Shown here: one piece after another, positions 53,932 to 64,000 of the stretch | Layout: each line of letters opens with the position of its first letter | How positions within the stretch are numbered: position 1 is the first letter of the stretch | From: Anthoceros angustus | Taxonomy: Eukaryota; Streptophyta; Anthocerotopsida; Anthocerotales; Anthocerotaceae | Length of the DNA: 64,000 bases | Direction: 5' to 3' | Assembly: GCA_010909165.1 (NCBI GenBank) | Contig: MU008180.1 | Location: 123,884 to 187,883, forward strand | Notes under the pieces: model-generated | The model's input: only the letters and a program-made list of their open reading frames with translations | Databases searched by the model: none | What the model was told of the DNA's origin: nothing | Program-made: the position numbers and the translations under genes

Positions 53932-54766
53932 TCCTCTAAAGAAAAGTCTTCCCAAGTGGCATCTTGCCCCATGTCTTCAAGCTAATTTAAGGACTTCTTA
54001 TGAATCCCTTCCTTATCTTGATGCCTATCTTGAGTTCCTTCCTCCAATAAAATAGCCGGGCTCTCTTAGCCGGCTCATCCTCGACTTCTCCTCTTCCTCT
54101 CACTTGTGGAGCAAGTGAGCTCCTTGCTCCTGCACCCATGTTAGGAGGTTGGTCTTCTCCTTGTGATTCTTGCTCCATTCACAAGATCAACCCCTCTTCC
54201 TTCTTTCTGCAAGGGCCAAGGTACTCGCCTCCTTGCCGTCAAATCCATGCTAGCGACCTTTGAATCCTGCTTCTTCCTCCTACCATGGTAGGACCTTCTC
54301 CTACGGTAGGAGTCCCTCCTCCACATCTTGCCCCTTTCTTCCTTGTGGCTTTGGTCTTGGAGCTTATTGATTGTTGCTTCCCTAGCAGTGCAGGCTGTTG
54401 CTTCCCTAGCAGCGGCGGTTGCTTGCTTAGCAACCTCCTCGGTACATTGCTAACTCGACAGATTCTTCCATAGGAGCCTCTGCCTCTTCACGGTGGCCTC
54501 CTTGCAATCCACAGCCCTCTTGGCCTCCTTCCGACCTTTCCTAGCCTCGTCCCTCTCCTTCTGTGGCGCTCGGCGAGGCATCCGAGGTTTCACTGCACTT
54601 GTGCATCTGAAATAACATTACTCTCCTATGGTGCTCTGTGTCGGAGAGTGAGCCATGAGGGCTTCTGGTCCTTAGACTTAGCCAACTCCTCTCGGACCTT
54701 CCCTATTTCCACTTCCAAGCTTGGCGTCCCTCAAAACCTCCTTCTCCTTCTTCATCTTGGAGCTCA
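53932..54766 (-). repeat. Duplicated junction: family 2 3' interior followed by family 1 coiled-coil part
   Basis: 53,932-54,318 matches 56,535-56,920 (family 2, next to its LTR). From about 54,320 it matches 52,400-52,818 (family 1 coiled-coil ORF), ending at the same family 1/family 2 junction. A ~1.95-kb block containing one LTR has therefore been tandemly duplicated. It contains CCTACCATGGTAGG (54,279-54,292). Confidence 0.75.
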
Positions 54767-56531
54767 TGGGAGATCCGGGGCTCGAGATGCACCCTCTAGC
54801 GGCCACACTTATCCCTTTCGTTTCGTCGTTGGGTTTCGTCCCATGAGACTTGGGAGCGGTCGAGATCTTGAGAATCCGTCACTACACCGCACTACCTCAG
54901 CCTTCTAAACAAGCAAGGCGCCCTCTCACGCTCCCTCTCAGCCTACGCGCCCGTCTTGCCGTAAACTCACCAAACCTCAACCTACAGCGACACCACAATT
55001 GCAGTTCGTCTTAACGGCAGGTGTCTATCACGGGCGCCAGGGGACCCCCGACCCACACCGCAACCGTCCCTACTCCTAAGACACTCTTCTCCACAGGGGC
55101 GCCCTCTTACTTGCAGTTGGGATTCGTCCCTTAGGCTCACATGGCCTTAGTTTTCCTACACTCTAATCCTCCTCACAACTCTCTCAATCAACAACGCCCT
55201 CTTCTTCTCTACTCATCTACCCTTCCTTCCTCCACAATCTCCTACTCTAACACCAATTCTGGCTCATTAATTCCAACTCGCCCTTACGGCTGGCGCAGGG
55301 TCCGTCAGGAATTAACGAGTTCTTCCTTGGGCGGTTGCTATGTGGTTTGCAGACGGCGAGAACCTCCAGTCTTTCCTGCAGTCTACCCTCAAGCCGAGAG
55401 TTCCTTGAGCATCGCCACACACTCAAAGCAAAACAATTCACACAACCATTCACAAGGGAGGCGGCTAGCGGGCGCTGCAAAGAGCAAGCCCTCCACCCGG
55501 CACTCCGCGTTCTCCTCTCTACCGGACCTGCGTTGGCTTGCGGCCGCGAAATTCACGCACACAAAGTGAAGGACTCGGGAGGATGGGAGCGCAAGACACG
55601 ATAATTTTACTTCACAAGCTCCCTCCTTTTATAGGGAGGTCCTCACATACAGCCTCCCACAGCGCGCCCTCCACAGCCTTTGCCTCCTTATTTTAGTGTA
55701 TCCTATTGTCAGACTTTAAGTTCTGACATCCAAGCATCTTGGGTAAAATTCTATTCTAGCAAAATTCACCTATGTGAGCCTTAATGGCTCCTGTCAACAT
55801 TCCTATCTAGCTAGTCAACACACTCTCTTTGGTGACAAGCATTAATCCTCCTCACAACTCTCTCAATCAACAACGCCCTCTTCTTCTCTACTCATCTACC
55901 CTTCCTTCCTCCACAATCTCCTACTCTAACACCAATTCTGGCTCATTAATTCCAACTCGCCCTTACGGCTGGCGCAGGGTCCGTCCAGGAATTAACGAGT
56001 TCTTCCTTGGGCGGTTGCTATGTGGTTTGCAGACGGCGAGAACCTCCAGTCTTTCCTGCAGTCTACCCTCAAGCCGAGAGTTCCTTGAGCATCGCCACAC
56101 ACTCAAAGCAAAACAATTCACACAACCATTCACAAGGGAGGCGGCTAGCGGGCGCTGCAAAGAGCAAGCCCTCCACCCGGCACTCCGCGTTCTCCTCTCT
56201 ACCGGACCTGCGTTGGCTTGCGGCCGGCGAAATTCACGCACACAAAGTGAAGGACTCGGGAGGATGGGAGCGCAAGACACGATAATTTTACTTCACAAGC
56301 TCCCTCCTTTTATAGGGAGGTCCTCACATCTGACCTCCCACAGCGCGCCCTCCACAGCCTTTGCCTCCTTATTTTAGTGTATCCTATTGTCAGACTTTAA
56401 GTTCTGACATCCAAGCATCTTGGGTAAAATTCTATTCTAGCAAAATTCACCTATGTGAGCCTTAATGGCTCCTGTCAACATTCCTATCTAGCTAGTCAAC
56501 ACACTCTACTGGGCTGACAAGCATTAATGCA
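54767..56531 (-). mobile_element. Gypsy family 2 LTR, upper copy, with internal tandem duplication
   Basis: On the minus strand it starts TGCATTAATGCTTGTC (56,531), right after the polypurine tract, and ends ATCTCCCA (54,767). A ~0.68-kb 5' part is duplicated (55,165-55,840 against 55,848-56,531), giving two TATA boxes (CTATAAAAGG, minus, at about 55,626-55,634 and 56,307-56,315). The copies are nearly identical. The outer end lies in family 1 coiled-coil sequence, so family 2 inserted into family 1. Confidence 0.8.
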
Positions 56532-56545
56532 TGTCCTCCTCTAAA
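56532..56545 (-). other. Gypsy family 2 polypurine tract
   Basis: The minus strand reads CTTTAGAGGAGGACA immediately before the LTR start TGCATTAATG, as required for plus-strand priming. Confidence 0.75.
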
Positions 56546-59400
56546 GAAAAGTCTTCCCAAGTGGCATCTTGCTCCATGTTTTCAAGCTAATTTAAGGACT
56601 TCTTATGAATCCCCTTCCTTATCTTGATGCCTATCTTGAGTTCCTTCCTCCAATAAAATAGCCGGGCTCTCTTAGCCGGCTCATCCTCGACTTCTCCTCT
56701 TCCTCTCACTTGTGGAGCAAGTGAGCTCCTTGCTCCTGCACCCATGTTAGGAGGTTGGTCTTCTCCTTGTGATTCTTGCTCCATTCACAAGATCAACCCC
56801 TCTTCCTTCTTTCTGCAAGGGCCAAGGTACTCGCCTCCCTTGCCGTCAAATCCATGCTAGCGACCTTTGAATCCTGCTTCTTCCTCCTACCATGGTAGGA
56901 CCTTCTCCTACGGTAGGAGTCCCTCCTACCACAGTAGGAACTCCTCCTACCAGTAGGAGTTCCTGAGGTTTTCTTCTTCCTTACCCCTTCCTGGGGTGAT
57001 TCTCTCCACCTGTGCAGCTTCCCCCGCTTTACTCGCTTCTCCCTGGTGCGAAGTTTCTCCACCCCTGTTGCTTGGGACACTCTCCAAGTCTAAGGCTTCC
57101 GGTTGGACTTGCATGAGGGCCTCCCTATCATCGTCATGAGGTCCCAACATCCTCCTCTCAGCAAGTCGCAACAACTCGTTAGTGGCCTTGAGCACCTTGT
57201 TGTGAAGATGGGCTGCAAATCGTTGTTGTGCCATCTCCAATTCTTCGTAATCCTCAAGCCATACTCCATGCTCACACTTGCTTTTGTAAGCATCTCGCTC
57301 CAAGGCCAGCTCACGGTCTTGACATGGAGAGCCACATTCTCCGTCCTCTCATTACTGCGGTTGGCGGATCAATCTCTCTTGTAGGGCATAATCAGCCCGA
57401 AATCTGCTCCCTCACCGCCAACATATCTTTGCACCGCCTCATGGCCTTTCTCCTTTGCCATTTCTTCCTCCAACTCCCCTATCCTCCTAGGGAGTTGTGC
57501 ACTCTCCGTTCTTTGGACTTCTCGTTCCATTTCCAATCTTTGGACAAAATGTGTCCGTTCTTCCAGCTCTTCTTCCTTCAATTCCAGCCTCCGTGATTTC
57601 TCCCAGCTCCTTTTCCATGTCACTAATCTTCACACGGCTGTGTGGCTATGACCCGCTCATGTCGCCTACTTGCCTTTGTCTTTGTCCTCATTTCTTTGCG
57701 GTGCTCTCGTCTTGACCTTTCCTCCATTAGCAGCACTTGCTTGTCTTCCTTCTTTTCCATGTGCGCACCATGTGAGCAAGTTGCTCCACCTTCTCCTCTC
57801 GAGCTGCCAATTGCTTGGTAAGAGCCTTGTTCTCCGAATATGATTGTTTGCCTCCTGCCTTGTTTCAAGACTCTTTTCCAAGTGCTCCACTTGAGCTTCC
57901 ATCCTCATAACATCCTCCTGCTGGGTTTCCGCTCGCCTACCGCAATTTCCCTTGCTTGGTAGGTCCTTGTCTTCTCCGCCTCCGTCTTCAAGAATTCAAC
58001 TCTCCTCTTGGCGGCTCCTATCTACCTTCTTGAACATCTCCCCTATGCATCTCCTCCAACATGTCTAAGTCTCCTTTCTTACCTCCGGGAGACTCAAGGC
58101 CTTTGCCTTGCTCATGGGATCTTACATCCCTTGCTTCCCTATGATGAGCTCCCGCTCATCACTTGGTGGGGCAACTCCTCCCACCGTGACTCCATCCGCT
58201 CGCCCACCTAGCAGGGGTTGCCTTCTTATCTCCTCTTGGGAGCTTCCAAACCGTGACTTCCTTTTCCCTCCTACCGTGGTAGGAGGTGCTCCTAGTAGGA
58301 CTACTTCCTACCGTGGTAGGACTAATTCTGCCCGTAGGCCTTGTCATGAGGAGGACGAAGGGGTCCAAACCACTGGGAACACCTCCCACCCTCGCGGCAG
58401 ATTCACCGCCAACATGTCTTTGCACCACCGCCTCATGGCCTTTCTCCTTTGCCATTTCTTCCTCCAACTCCCCTATCCTCCTAGGGAGTTGTGCATTCTC
58501 CGTTCTTTGGACTTCTCGTTCCATTTCCAATCTTTGGACAAAATGTGTCCGTTCTTCCAGCTCTTCTTCCTTCAATTCCAGCCTCCGTGGTTTCTCCCAG
58601 CTCCTTTTCCATGTCACTAATCTTCACGGCTGTGTGGCTATGACCCGCTCATGCGCCTACTTGCCTTTGTCTTTGTCCTCATTTCTTTGATTGCTCTCGT
58701 CTTGACCTTTCCTCCATTAGCACTTGCTTGTCTTCGCCTTCTTTTCCATGTCGCACCATGTGAGCAAGTTGCTCCACCTTCTCCTCTCGAGCTGCCAATT
58801 GCTTGGTAAGAGCCTTGTTCTCCGAATATGATTGTTTGCCTCCTGTAGCCTTGTTTCAAGACTCTTTTCCAAGTGCTCCACTTGAGCTTCCATCCTCATA
58901 ACATCCTCCACCTGGGTTTCCGCTCGCCTACAATTTCCCTTGCTTGGTAGGTCCTTGTCTTCTCCGCCTCCGTCTTCAAGAATTCAACTCTCCTCTTGGC
59001 GGCTCCTATCTACCTTCTTGAACATCTCCCCTGCGCGCATCTCCTCCAACATGTCTAAGTCTCCTTTCTTACCTCCGGAGACTCAAGGCCTTTGCCTTGC
59101 TCATGGGATCTTACATCCCTTGCTTCCCTATGATGAGCTCCCGCTCATCACTTGGTGGGGCAACTCCTCCCACCGTGACTCCATCCGCTCGCCCACCTAG
59201 CAGGGGTTGCCTTCTTATCTCCTCTTGGGAGCTTCCAAACCGTGACTTCCTTTTCCCTCCTACCGTGGTAGGAGGTGCTCCTAGTAGGACTACTTCCCTC
59301 GTGGTAGGACTAATTCTGCCCGTAGGCCTTGTCATGAGGAGGACGAAGGGGTCCAAACCACTGGGAACACCTCCCACCCTCGCAGCGGGATTCACGCCAT
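56546..59400 (-). pseudogene. Gypsy family 2 coiled-coil ORF (post-integrase), ~1 kb of it in tandem
   Basis: Minus-strand frames read AEKTRTYQARE, MEAQVEHLEKSLETR, KQVLLMEERSRREHRKEM, RLELKEEELEERTHFVQRLE, MEREVQRTESAQLPRRIGEL and EEEMAKEKGHEAV, then MERDAYKSKCEHGVWLEDYE and NELLRLAERRMLGPHDDDRE (57,303-57,090). Heptad-like Leu/Glu/Arg content predicts an extended coiled coil. 57,411-58,404 and 58,405-59,396 are tandem copies (offset about 990). Located after the integrase and before the 3' LTR, like the coiled-coil ORF of family 1. Not alignable to it by eye. Confidence 0.6.
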
Positions 59401-59750
59401 GGTAGGATCTATCCTACCTTCCATCTCCGCATCCTCCGCGGTCCAAACTTCAAATCCCCTACAACTTCTCCTTGCAAGTCCTCCTGCATCCTCGGCCTAT
59501 CTTTCGGAGGATTCCTTCCGGCAATAATGTCCGGTGGTGCTGCACCTCCTTTAGCAAAGCACCAAGCACTCCTGTCCCTCTCACAGGTAAGTACACAATG
59601 TTAAAGGGATGCTTGGAATCATCCAACTCCTTACTTGTGAGTAGCCTCTACTTCCCACAAATGCACTAGATAAGTGCTAAGATAGCATGGCCTTGGGTGT
59701 CTTCATCCGAGCGTTGGGTTTGACAACTTTTCCGGTGGTAGGTGTATGCT
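59401..59750 (-). other. Frame-broken link between family 2 extra ORF and coiled-coil ORF
   Basis: No clear frame. Contains CCATGGTAGGATCTATCCTACC, a split member of the family 2 inverted motif (about 59,398-59,418). Confidence 0.4.
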
Positions 59751-60422
59751 TCATACATGATGAGCCCCAATCCGGCTTCGCTCCTTGAGTGATCTTCCAT
59801 AGAAAATGGAGGAAGGTAGTGCTGAAATATGACACCTTGGATTGCTCACCAAGCCCAAAACAATTCTTGTGAACAATCTCCACTTGGGCTCCAAGATTTG
59901 GTCCGTCCGCCAACCATTCTTAGACTTAGCCTTCATGCCCCCTTGCATAAGGGTAAGGGCTCCCTTGGGAAGATCCGCCGTTGATGCACGCTTGCCTCCG
60001 CTCGTTCCTTCCATCAACGTGATTCCGCTATCCTCGCTATCCGGCCTGCCATATACCTGGCGTATGCTCCTTACAGTCCAACACCGTGGATCCGTCCGTG
60101 CGTTTCTATCCGGTAAGGCGGCCAATTCCTCTTCCGTCTGCTGCAAATTAGCAAAACACTCTTCTATCAATTCAAGGTTGGTGTAGGACCAATGTCGCCC
60201 ATACACCCACTCTAGCTGTATATTCTCCTCTGCTGCCCAAGGTCGAAAGTCTGAAAGGTCTCTAGAGGATAGCTGGCCTGCATAGCACGTAAATAAGGGC
60301 ATGTCAAATTTCCACCCTCAGTCATCCTCCTTAGACCTCTTGCGCTCCTGCGCCACCTCCTTGGTGGACGCTCCTTCCTTAGCTACTACCTCCTTGCCCT
60401 TGGTCATGGTAGGCTTGGTCAT
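59751..60422 (-). CDS. Gypsy family 2 first post-integrase ORF
   Basis: The 183-codon frame (60,302-59,751) reads MPLFTCYAGQLSSRDLSDFR, IQLEWVYGRHWSYTNLELIE, ECFANLQQTEEELAALPDRN, GKRASTADLPKGALTLMQGG and GWRTDQILEPKWRLFTRIVL. The organisation (short helical N-terminus, W/Y-rich motif, WRLFTRIVL near the end) resembles extra ORFs of plant LTR retrotransposons, but I cannot name the domain. An upstream ATG at 60,422 gives MTKPTMTKGKEVVAKEGAST and a K/E-rich start, split from the rest by one stop (about 60,320). Its function is unknown. Confidence 0.5.
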
Positions 60423-60439
60423 GGCCTCCTTGGTTAGTA

Positions 60440-61240
60440 CTTGCGAAATTGAAGAAAAGTGATGCCTCTCCTGCAATTCCTGCGGCTCACCGACTTCTTA
60501 TCCTTGCAAACGTTTCTCCTCCTCTGATTTGCTCTTGCTCACAGCTCAAAGGTCCTTGCCTTGCTCTCCTCCTCAGCCCTTACACCTTGGCGTCCTCAAA
60601 ACCCGATTTCTCCTGCAAGAAAGCTCACAAAATTCCCCCGGACTCTTACACACATCAATTTAGGAGCCCTTCACACGGTTTCCTAGCAATCTTGCCACGC
60701 TCCACCCTCCTAGGCACCCTCACGAGCTTGGCAAGTGTTGGGTTGCGCCCCAACCTTCTTCTCCCTTCTCTTCTTCTCTTTTCCTCCTTCTTCCTCTCTT
60801 GGGCGCTGGCGGATTTCGCCTCCTTCTTGAGCTTGCGCCCTCCTTCTCCTCCTCAACACAGGCGCGTGTACGGCGTTGCTGTATGGGGCCTTGGGCAGCT
60901 TGAGGTGTGGCGGCGCCTTCTGCTGTGGTAGTCTCTTCAAGTTTCGAGTTGTGGCCTCCTGCGGGCACTGCGCCACTTTTATAAGTCACCCAAGGGTTAG
61001 AAAAAGTAACTACCATTCTATCCTGCCCTTGGATGTGTGCCACGTGGCCCTTTCCCACCATTGATGTTAGTTTCCTAATTTCCTTATACTAAAATACCAT
61101 TTCCCTATTTTTCTAATTTCTAATTCTGAAAATTAGCCTCTAATTTCTTAATTACCTATTTTGGCCTATTTATCTAGTCCACTAAAAGACTCTATATATA
61201 GCAAGCCTATCCTGCCTAAAACATAAGCTACCTTCCTTAG
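60440..61240 (-). other. Non-coding stretch with promoter-like motif, possible solo LTR
   Basis: A TATAAAAG motif lies on the minus strand at about 60,977-60,984, and CTATATATAG at about 61,192. GC content changes sharply at about 61,060, from GC-rich to AT-rich. This looks like an LTR promoter, but edges, primer site and a partner were not found. ORFs on both strands (for example plus 60,449-60,931) are low-complexity Leu/Pro-rich and not convincing. Confidence 0.35.
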
Positions 61241-61500
61241 AAACCTATCTCCTACGTGGTAGGACATCCTCCTACCATGGTAGGCGTTTTCCCTTTCTCC
61301 TACCACGGTAGGAGTTTCTCTCTGGTGGGATACCTTCCTACCCTCTCCTACCATGGTAGGAGCTATTCCTGGTAGGTGATCAAAACACTAGCGAGGTCAT
61401 CCTCCTCGGTGGTAGGATCTCCTACCCTCGTCTACCATGGTAGGAGTTTCTCCTACGGTGGTAGGACACCTCCTACCACTCATGTAGGTTACCTTTTCTC
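61241..61500. repeat. Cluster of CCTACCATGGTAGG inverted repeats
   Basis: At least eight complete or near-complete copies in 260 bp, including CCTACCATGG TAGG at 61,271-61,284 and 61,347-61,360 and variants with ACGG, CGTGG or GGTGG centres. Other copies lie at 54,279, 56,886, 58,270, 58,307, 59,260 and 59,397. All lie in family 2 DNA. Confidence 0.9.
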
Positions 61501-61739
61501 CTCACCAGAAGGTCGTTTTGACCCGTTTCTTTTCCTGCATATCCTCTTTGCCTTCCACATGGTCCTACAACTCCCGCTCAAAAGGAGCAAAAATTTCCTT
61601 GCATGTCTTCACCAAACCATTTCTAGCAAAGAGTGTGGGCTGTTCAAAGCAAACTCATTTAAGCTTGTTGCCCAAACTTTTGCGTTCCACATACTCCCCT
61701 CCTCACTGTTTGCGTCCTCGCAAACAAGCGAGACTCAGT

Positions 61740-63115
61740 GAAGGTACTTCTTAACCTTCCACCCATTCACTCTAGTTGGCGGCAAATCCCCATCCGGCTG
61801 CGTGGTTGCGGATCCATTCTCATACTGCCACCACCTCATAAGGTCCCATCCATCTCAATCTAAGCTTCCTGGAAGTCCATATATGACTATCATATAGAAG
61901 AACCAAATCCCGGCCATGATAGCTTCTTGCTTCCTCAACTTCCCATCATGCCTATCCTTTCTAAGCTCCACAGATTATTTGAGTTTCTTCTAAAGCATCT
62001 TCCCTCGTTCCTCATGCTCTATGAAAGACTCTAGTCTAGCTACGGCTATCTTCTGAGTCATCGCTCATCCTCCATGATTCTATAGGTAGGTACTTCAAAT
62101 TCTCAGCATCACGGAGACATGCCATATGTTAAATAATAAGGGGTCTTCTTGGTTGTCACCTTCTCTGCATCTGTAAGCCCATAACCGAATGTAGCTTAGT
62201 GTCCCAATCATACATGTGAGTCACGATTACCTTGGTCAAGATTGTACACCCATTCGTTTTCTCCGTCAAACCATTCGCTTTGGGATTGTAAGGAGTTGTC
62301 TTTCGATGCCGAATGTTGAAGTAGGTGGTGAGAGTCTCGATCACCGAGTTGAGGAAATGAGTTCCCCTATCACTGACCAACTCCAAAGGACATCCATACC
62401 TCGTTATAATGTTCTCAAAGAGAAACTTCGCTACTGCAGGTGCGTCGTCCTTTCTTGTTGCTTCAGCCTCCACCATCTTTGTACAATAGTCCGTAGCCAC
62501 CAAGATATATTGCTTCCTTGTCCATTGTGTGGGTGGCTTGATTGGACCTACAAAATCTATACCCCACTTCTCAAATGGTGCCAAAGGTAGTATGTAGGTG
62601 AGAGGCCCTTTGTGTTGACAAAGTGGGCCTTCCAACCCTCGACACGCATCACACCTCCTAATAAATTCCCACACATCCCTGCATTGTAGCCCACGAGCCT
62701 GCATCCAAGACCTTCTTCACGTGATTTGCGTCGAATAATGACCACCGCCTCTTACGCATGTAAAACACGTGACCAAAGCTTCTCTAATTTCCGGACATCG
62801 CGAATCTTCTCGTCTGGACCAAGCTTGTACAAGACCCCATCCGTAGGCAATAAGGGGCTGTCTTGTGGAGAAAAACAGCTCGCCCTCCCTAGACAAACCA
62901 TCGGGCATGATTCCATGCTCTAGAAAATTTCGTACCTCACCATTCAGATCTTGGGCATGAACGCCCCTCACGTTCAATCTCCTCCTTCCACGCATACCAC
63001 GTCGCCTCCTGCTAGCTCGCCCACCAGCAGCCCCAGGCGGCGTTGTTCCATCCACAAATCCAGTTTCTCCCGCTTTGTCCATCTTTGCAAGTTTTGAGCT
63101 GCGGCCGTTTTGCAT
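61740..63115 (-). pseudogene. Gypsy family 2 integrase with upstream pol end
   Basis: Reads EVRNFLEHGIMPDGLSREGE and EIREALVTCFTCVRGGGHYS (HHCC zinc start), then WEFIRRCDACRG, LPLAPFEKWGIDFVGPIKPP (first Asp), YILVATDYCTKMVEAEA, FENIITRYGCPLELVSDRGT (second Asp), HFLNSVIETLTTYFNIRHRK, TTPYNPKANGLTEKTNGC (the E region), and C-terminal LRLRWMGPYEVVAVWEW. The core is one open frame (62,704-62,156). The zinc region is shifted in frame at about 62,700. Best preserved integrase in the window. Confidence 0.92.
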
Positions 63116-63390
63116 GCTCCTCCTCCAACAACGTTCGGTTCTTCCATTCCTGCTGGTCTAGCCTCGTGTCCAGGTCCAGCTCGTGCTCCCATGGCGACCT
63201 CCTCGCTGTTTGCACCCCATGGCCACCTCATGAGTGATTTCCCATGAATCGCCATTTTCTTCTCCTGCCGTTTTGCTCAAGCTTCTCATGGGATGCATCT
63301 CCTTCCTCGCCCTCTGGCGCACCTACCTCCCTAGGGCCTTCTCCTCTCGCGGCCCCATGGCGCACAGCTTGACCCAAGTGGGGCGCCTTT
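63116..63390. other. Spacer at the duplication junction of family 2 integrase
   Basis: A GC-rich stretch between two integrase copies. The minus strand keeps a 93-codon frame (63,255-62,974) without a recognised domain. The repeat restarts at TTGCTTCCTCAACTTCCCAT (63,391), which also occurs at 61,929. Confidence 0.4.
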
Positions 63391-64000
63391 CTTGCTTCCT
63401 CAACTTCCCATCATGCCTATCCTTTCTAAGCTCCACAGATTGTTGAGTTTCTTCTAAAGCATCTTCCCTCGTTCCTCATGCTCTATGAAAGATTCTAGTC
63501 TAGCTACGGCTATCTTCTCTGATCATCGCTCATCCTCCATGATTCTATAGGTACTTCAAATTCTCGCATCACGGAGACATGCCATATGTTAAATAATAAG
63601 GGGTCTTCTTGGTTGTCACCTTCTCTGCATCTGTAAGCCCTTGAATGTAGCTTAGTGTCCCAATCATACATGTGAGTCACAGTTACCTTGGTCAAGATTG
63701 TACACCCATTCGTTTTCTCCGTCAAACCATTCGCTTTGGGATTGTAAGGAGTTGTCTTTCGATGCTTAGAATGTTGAAGTAGGTGGTGAGAGTCTCGATC
63801 ACGAGTTGAGAAATGAGTTCCCATCAGACCAACTCAAAGGACATCCATACCTCGTTATAATGTTCTCAAAGAAACTTCGCTCTGCGGTCGTCGTCCTTCT
63901 TGTTGCTTGACCTCCACCATCTTTGTACAATAGTCCGTAGCCACCAAGATATATTGCTTCCTTGTCCATTGTGTGGGTGGCTTGATTGGACCTACAAAAT
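63391..64000 (-). pseudogene. Gypsy family 2 integrase, tandem copy 2 (cut by window end)
   Basis: Repeats 61,929-62,550 at an offset of about 1,462-1,450. Contains KTTPYNPKANGLTEKTNGCT, VTVTHMYDWDTKLHS and FNIWHVSVMREFEVPIES; the SDRGTHFL region has lost bases (63,810-63,830). Continues past the window end. Confidence 0.88.

Overview
This window looks like repeat-rich nuclear DNA of a land plant. The reasons are plant-type Ty1/copia and Ty3/gypsy retrotransposons, a CACTA (En/Spm) DNA transposon with tnp2, DUF4218 and DUF4216 regions, primer-binding sites that match plant initiator-Met and Asp tRNAs, and one intact F-box gene of the plant LCR/HAWAIIAN SKIRT type. The species cannot be named from sequence alone. 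Almost nothing else is intact.

Layout. 1-740 (minus): exons of a decayed tRNA (uracil-5-)-methyltransferase-like gene. 750-1275: three AT-rich tandem repeats. 1285-6410: a copia element, mostly minus strand, whose RNase H end is inverted and duplicated. 6400-9724: about three copies of a ~1 kb unit running into an unrecognised plus-strand ORF. About 10,090-16,433 (minus): a CACTA transposase region with several internal duplications, closed on the right by the terminal motif CACTACTACAAAA. 16,440-17,256: leader (54-bp minisatellite), primer-binding site and LTR of a minus-strand copia element. 17,257-18,600: AT-rich DNA with short repeats. 19,451-21,064: the F-box gene. 21,585-24,150: a ~1.29 kb tandem duplication with copia integrase remnants. 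24,150-25,850: no gene seen. 25,850-32,640: a GC-rich plus-strand retroelement remnant with a coiled-coil ORF and an LTR-like 3' end. 32,849-51,986: a gypsy element on the minus strand, with two ~1.25 kb LTRs, gag, protease, RT, RNase H, integrase and extra 3' ORFs. 51,987-52,818: a second copy of that element's 3' interior. 52,819-64,000: a second gypsy family, inserted into the first, also minus strand.

Two themes run through the window. First, nearly every element carries internal tandem duplications of 0.8-2.1 kb, and several junctions share 8-10 bp. Duplicate copies differ mainly by many 1-10 base gaps and few substitutions, except for one 1,538-bp stretch (40,517-42,054 and 42,302-43,839) that appears to be identical. 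This may be real deletion-biased decay, or it may be an assembly product of noisy long reads; only reads can decide. Second, the gypsy families each carry their own short inverted repeat many times (TTAGCAAC/GTTGCTAA in one, CCTACCATGGTAGG in the other), and each has extra ORFs, including a coiled-coil protein, after integrase. These are the most promising leads for something undescribed.

No rRNA, tRNA gene or CRISPR array was seen. Many coordinates inside decayed elements are approximate.
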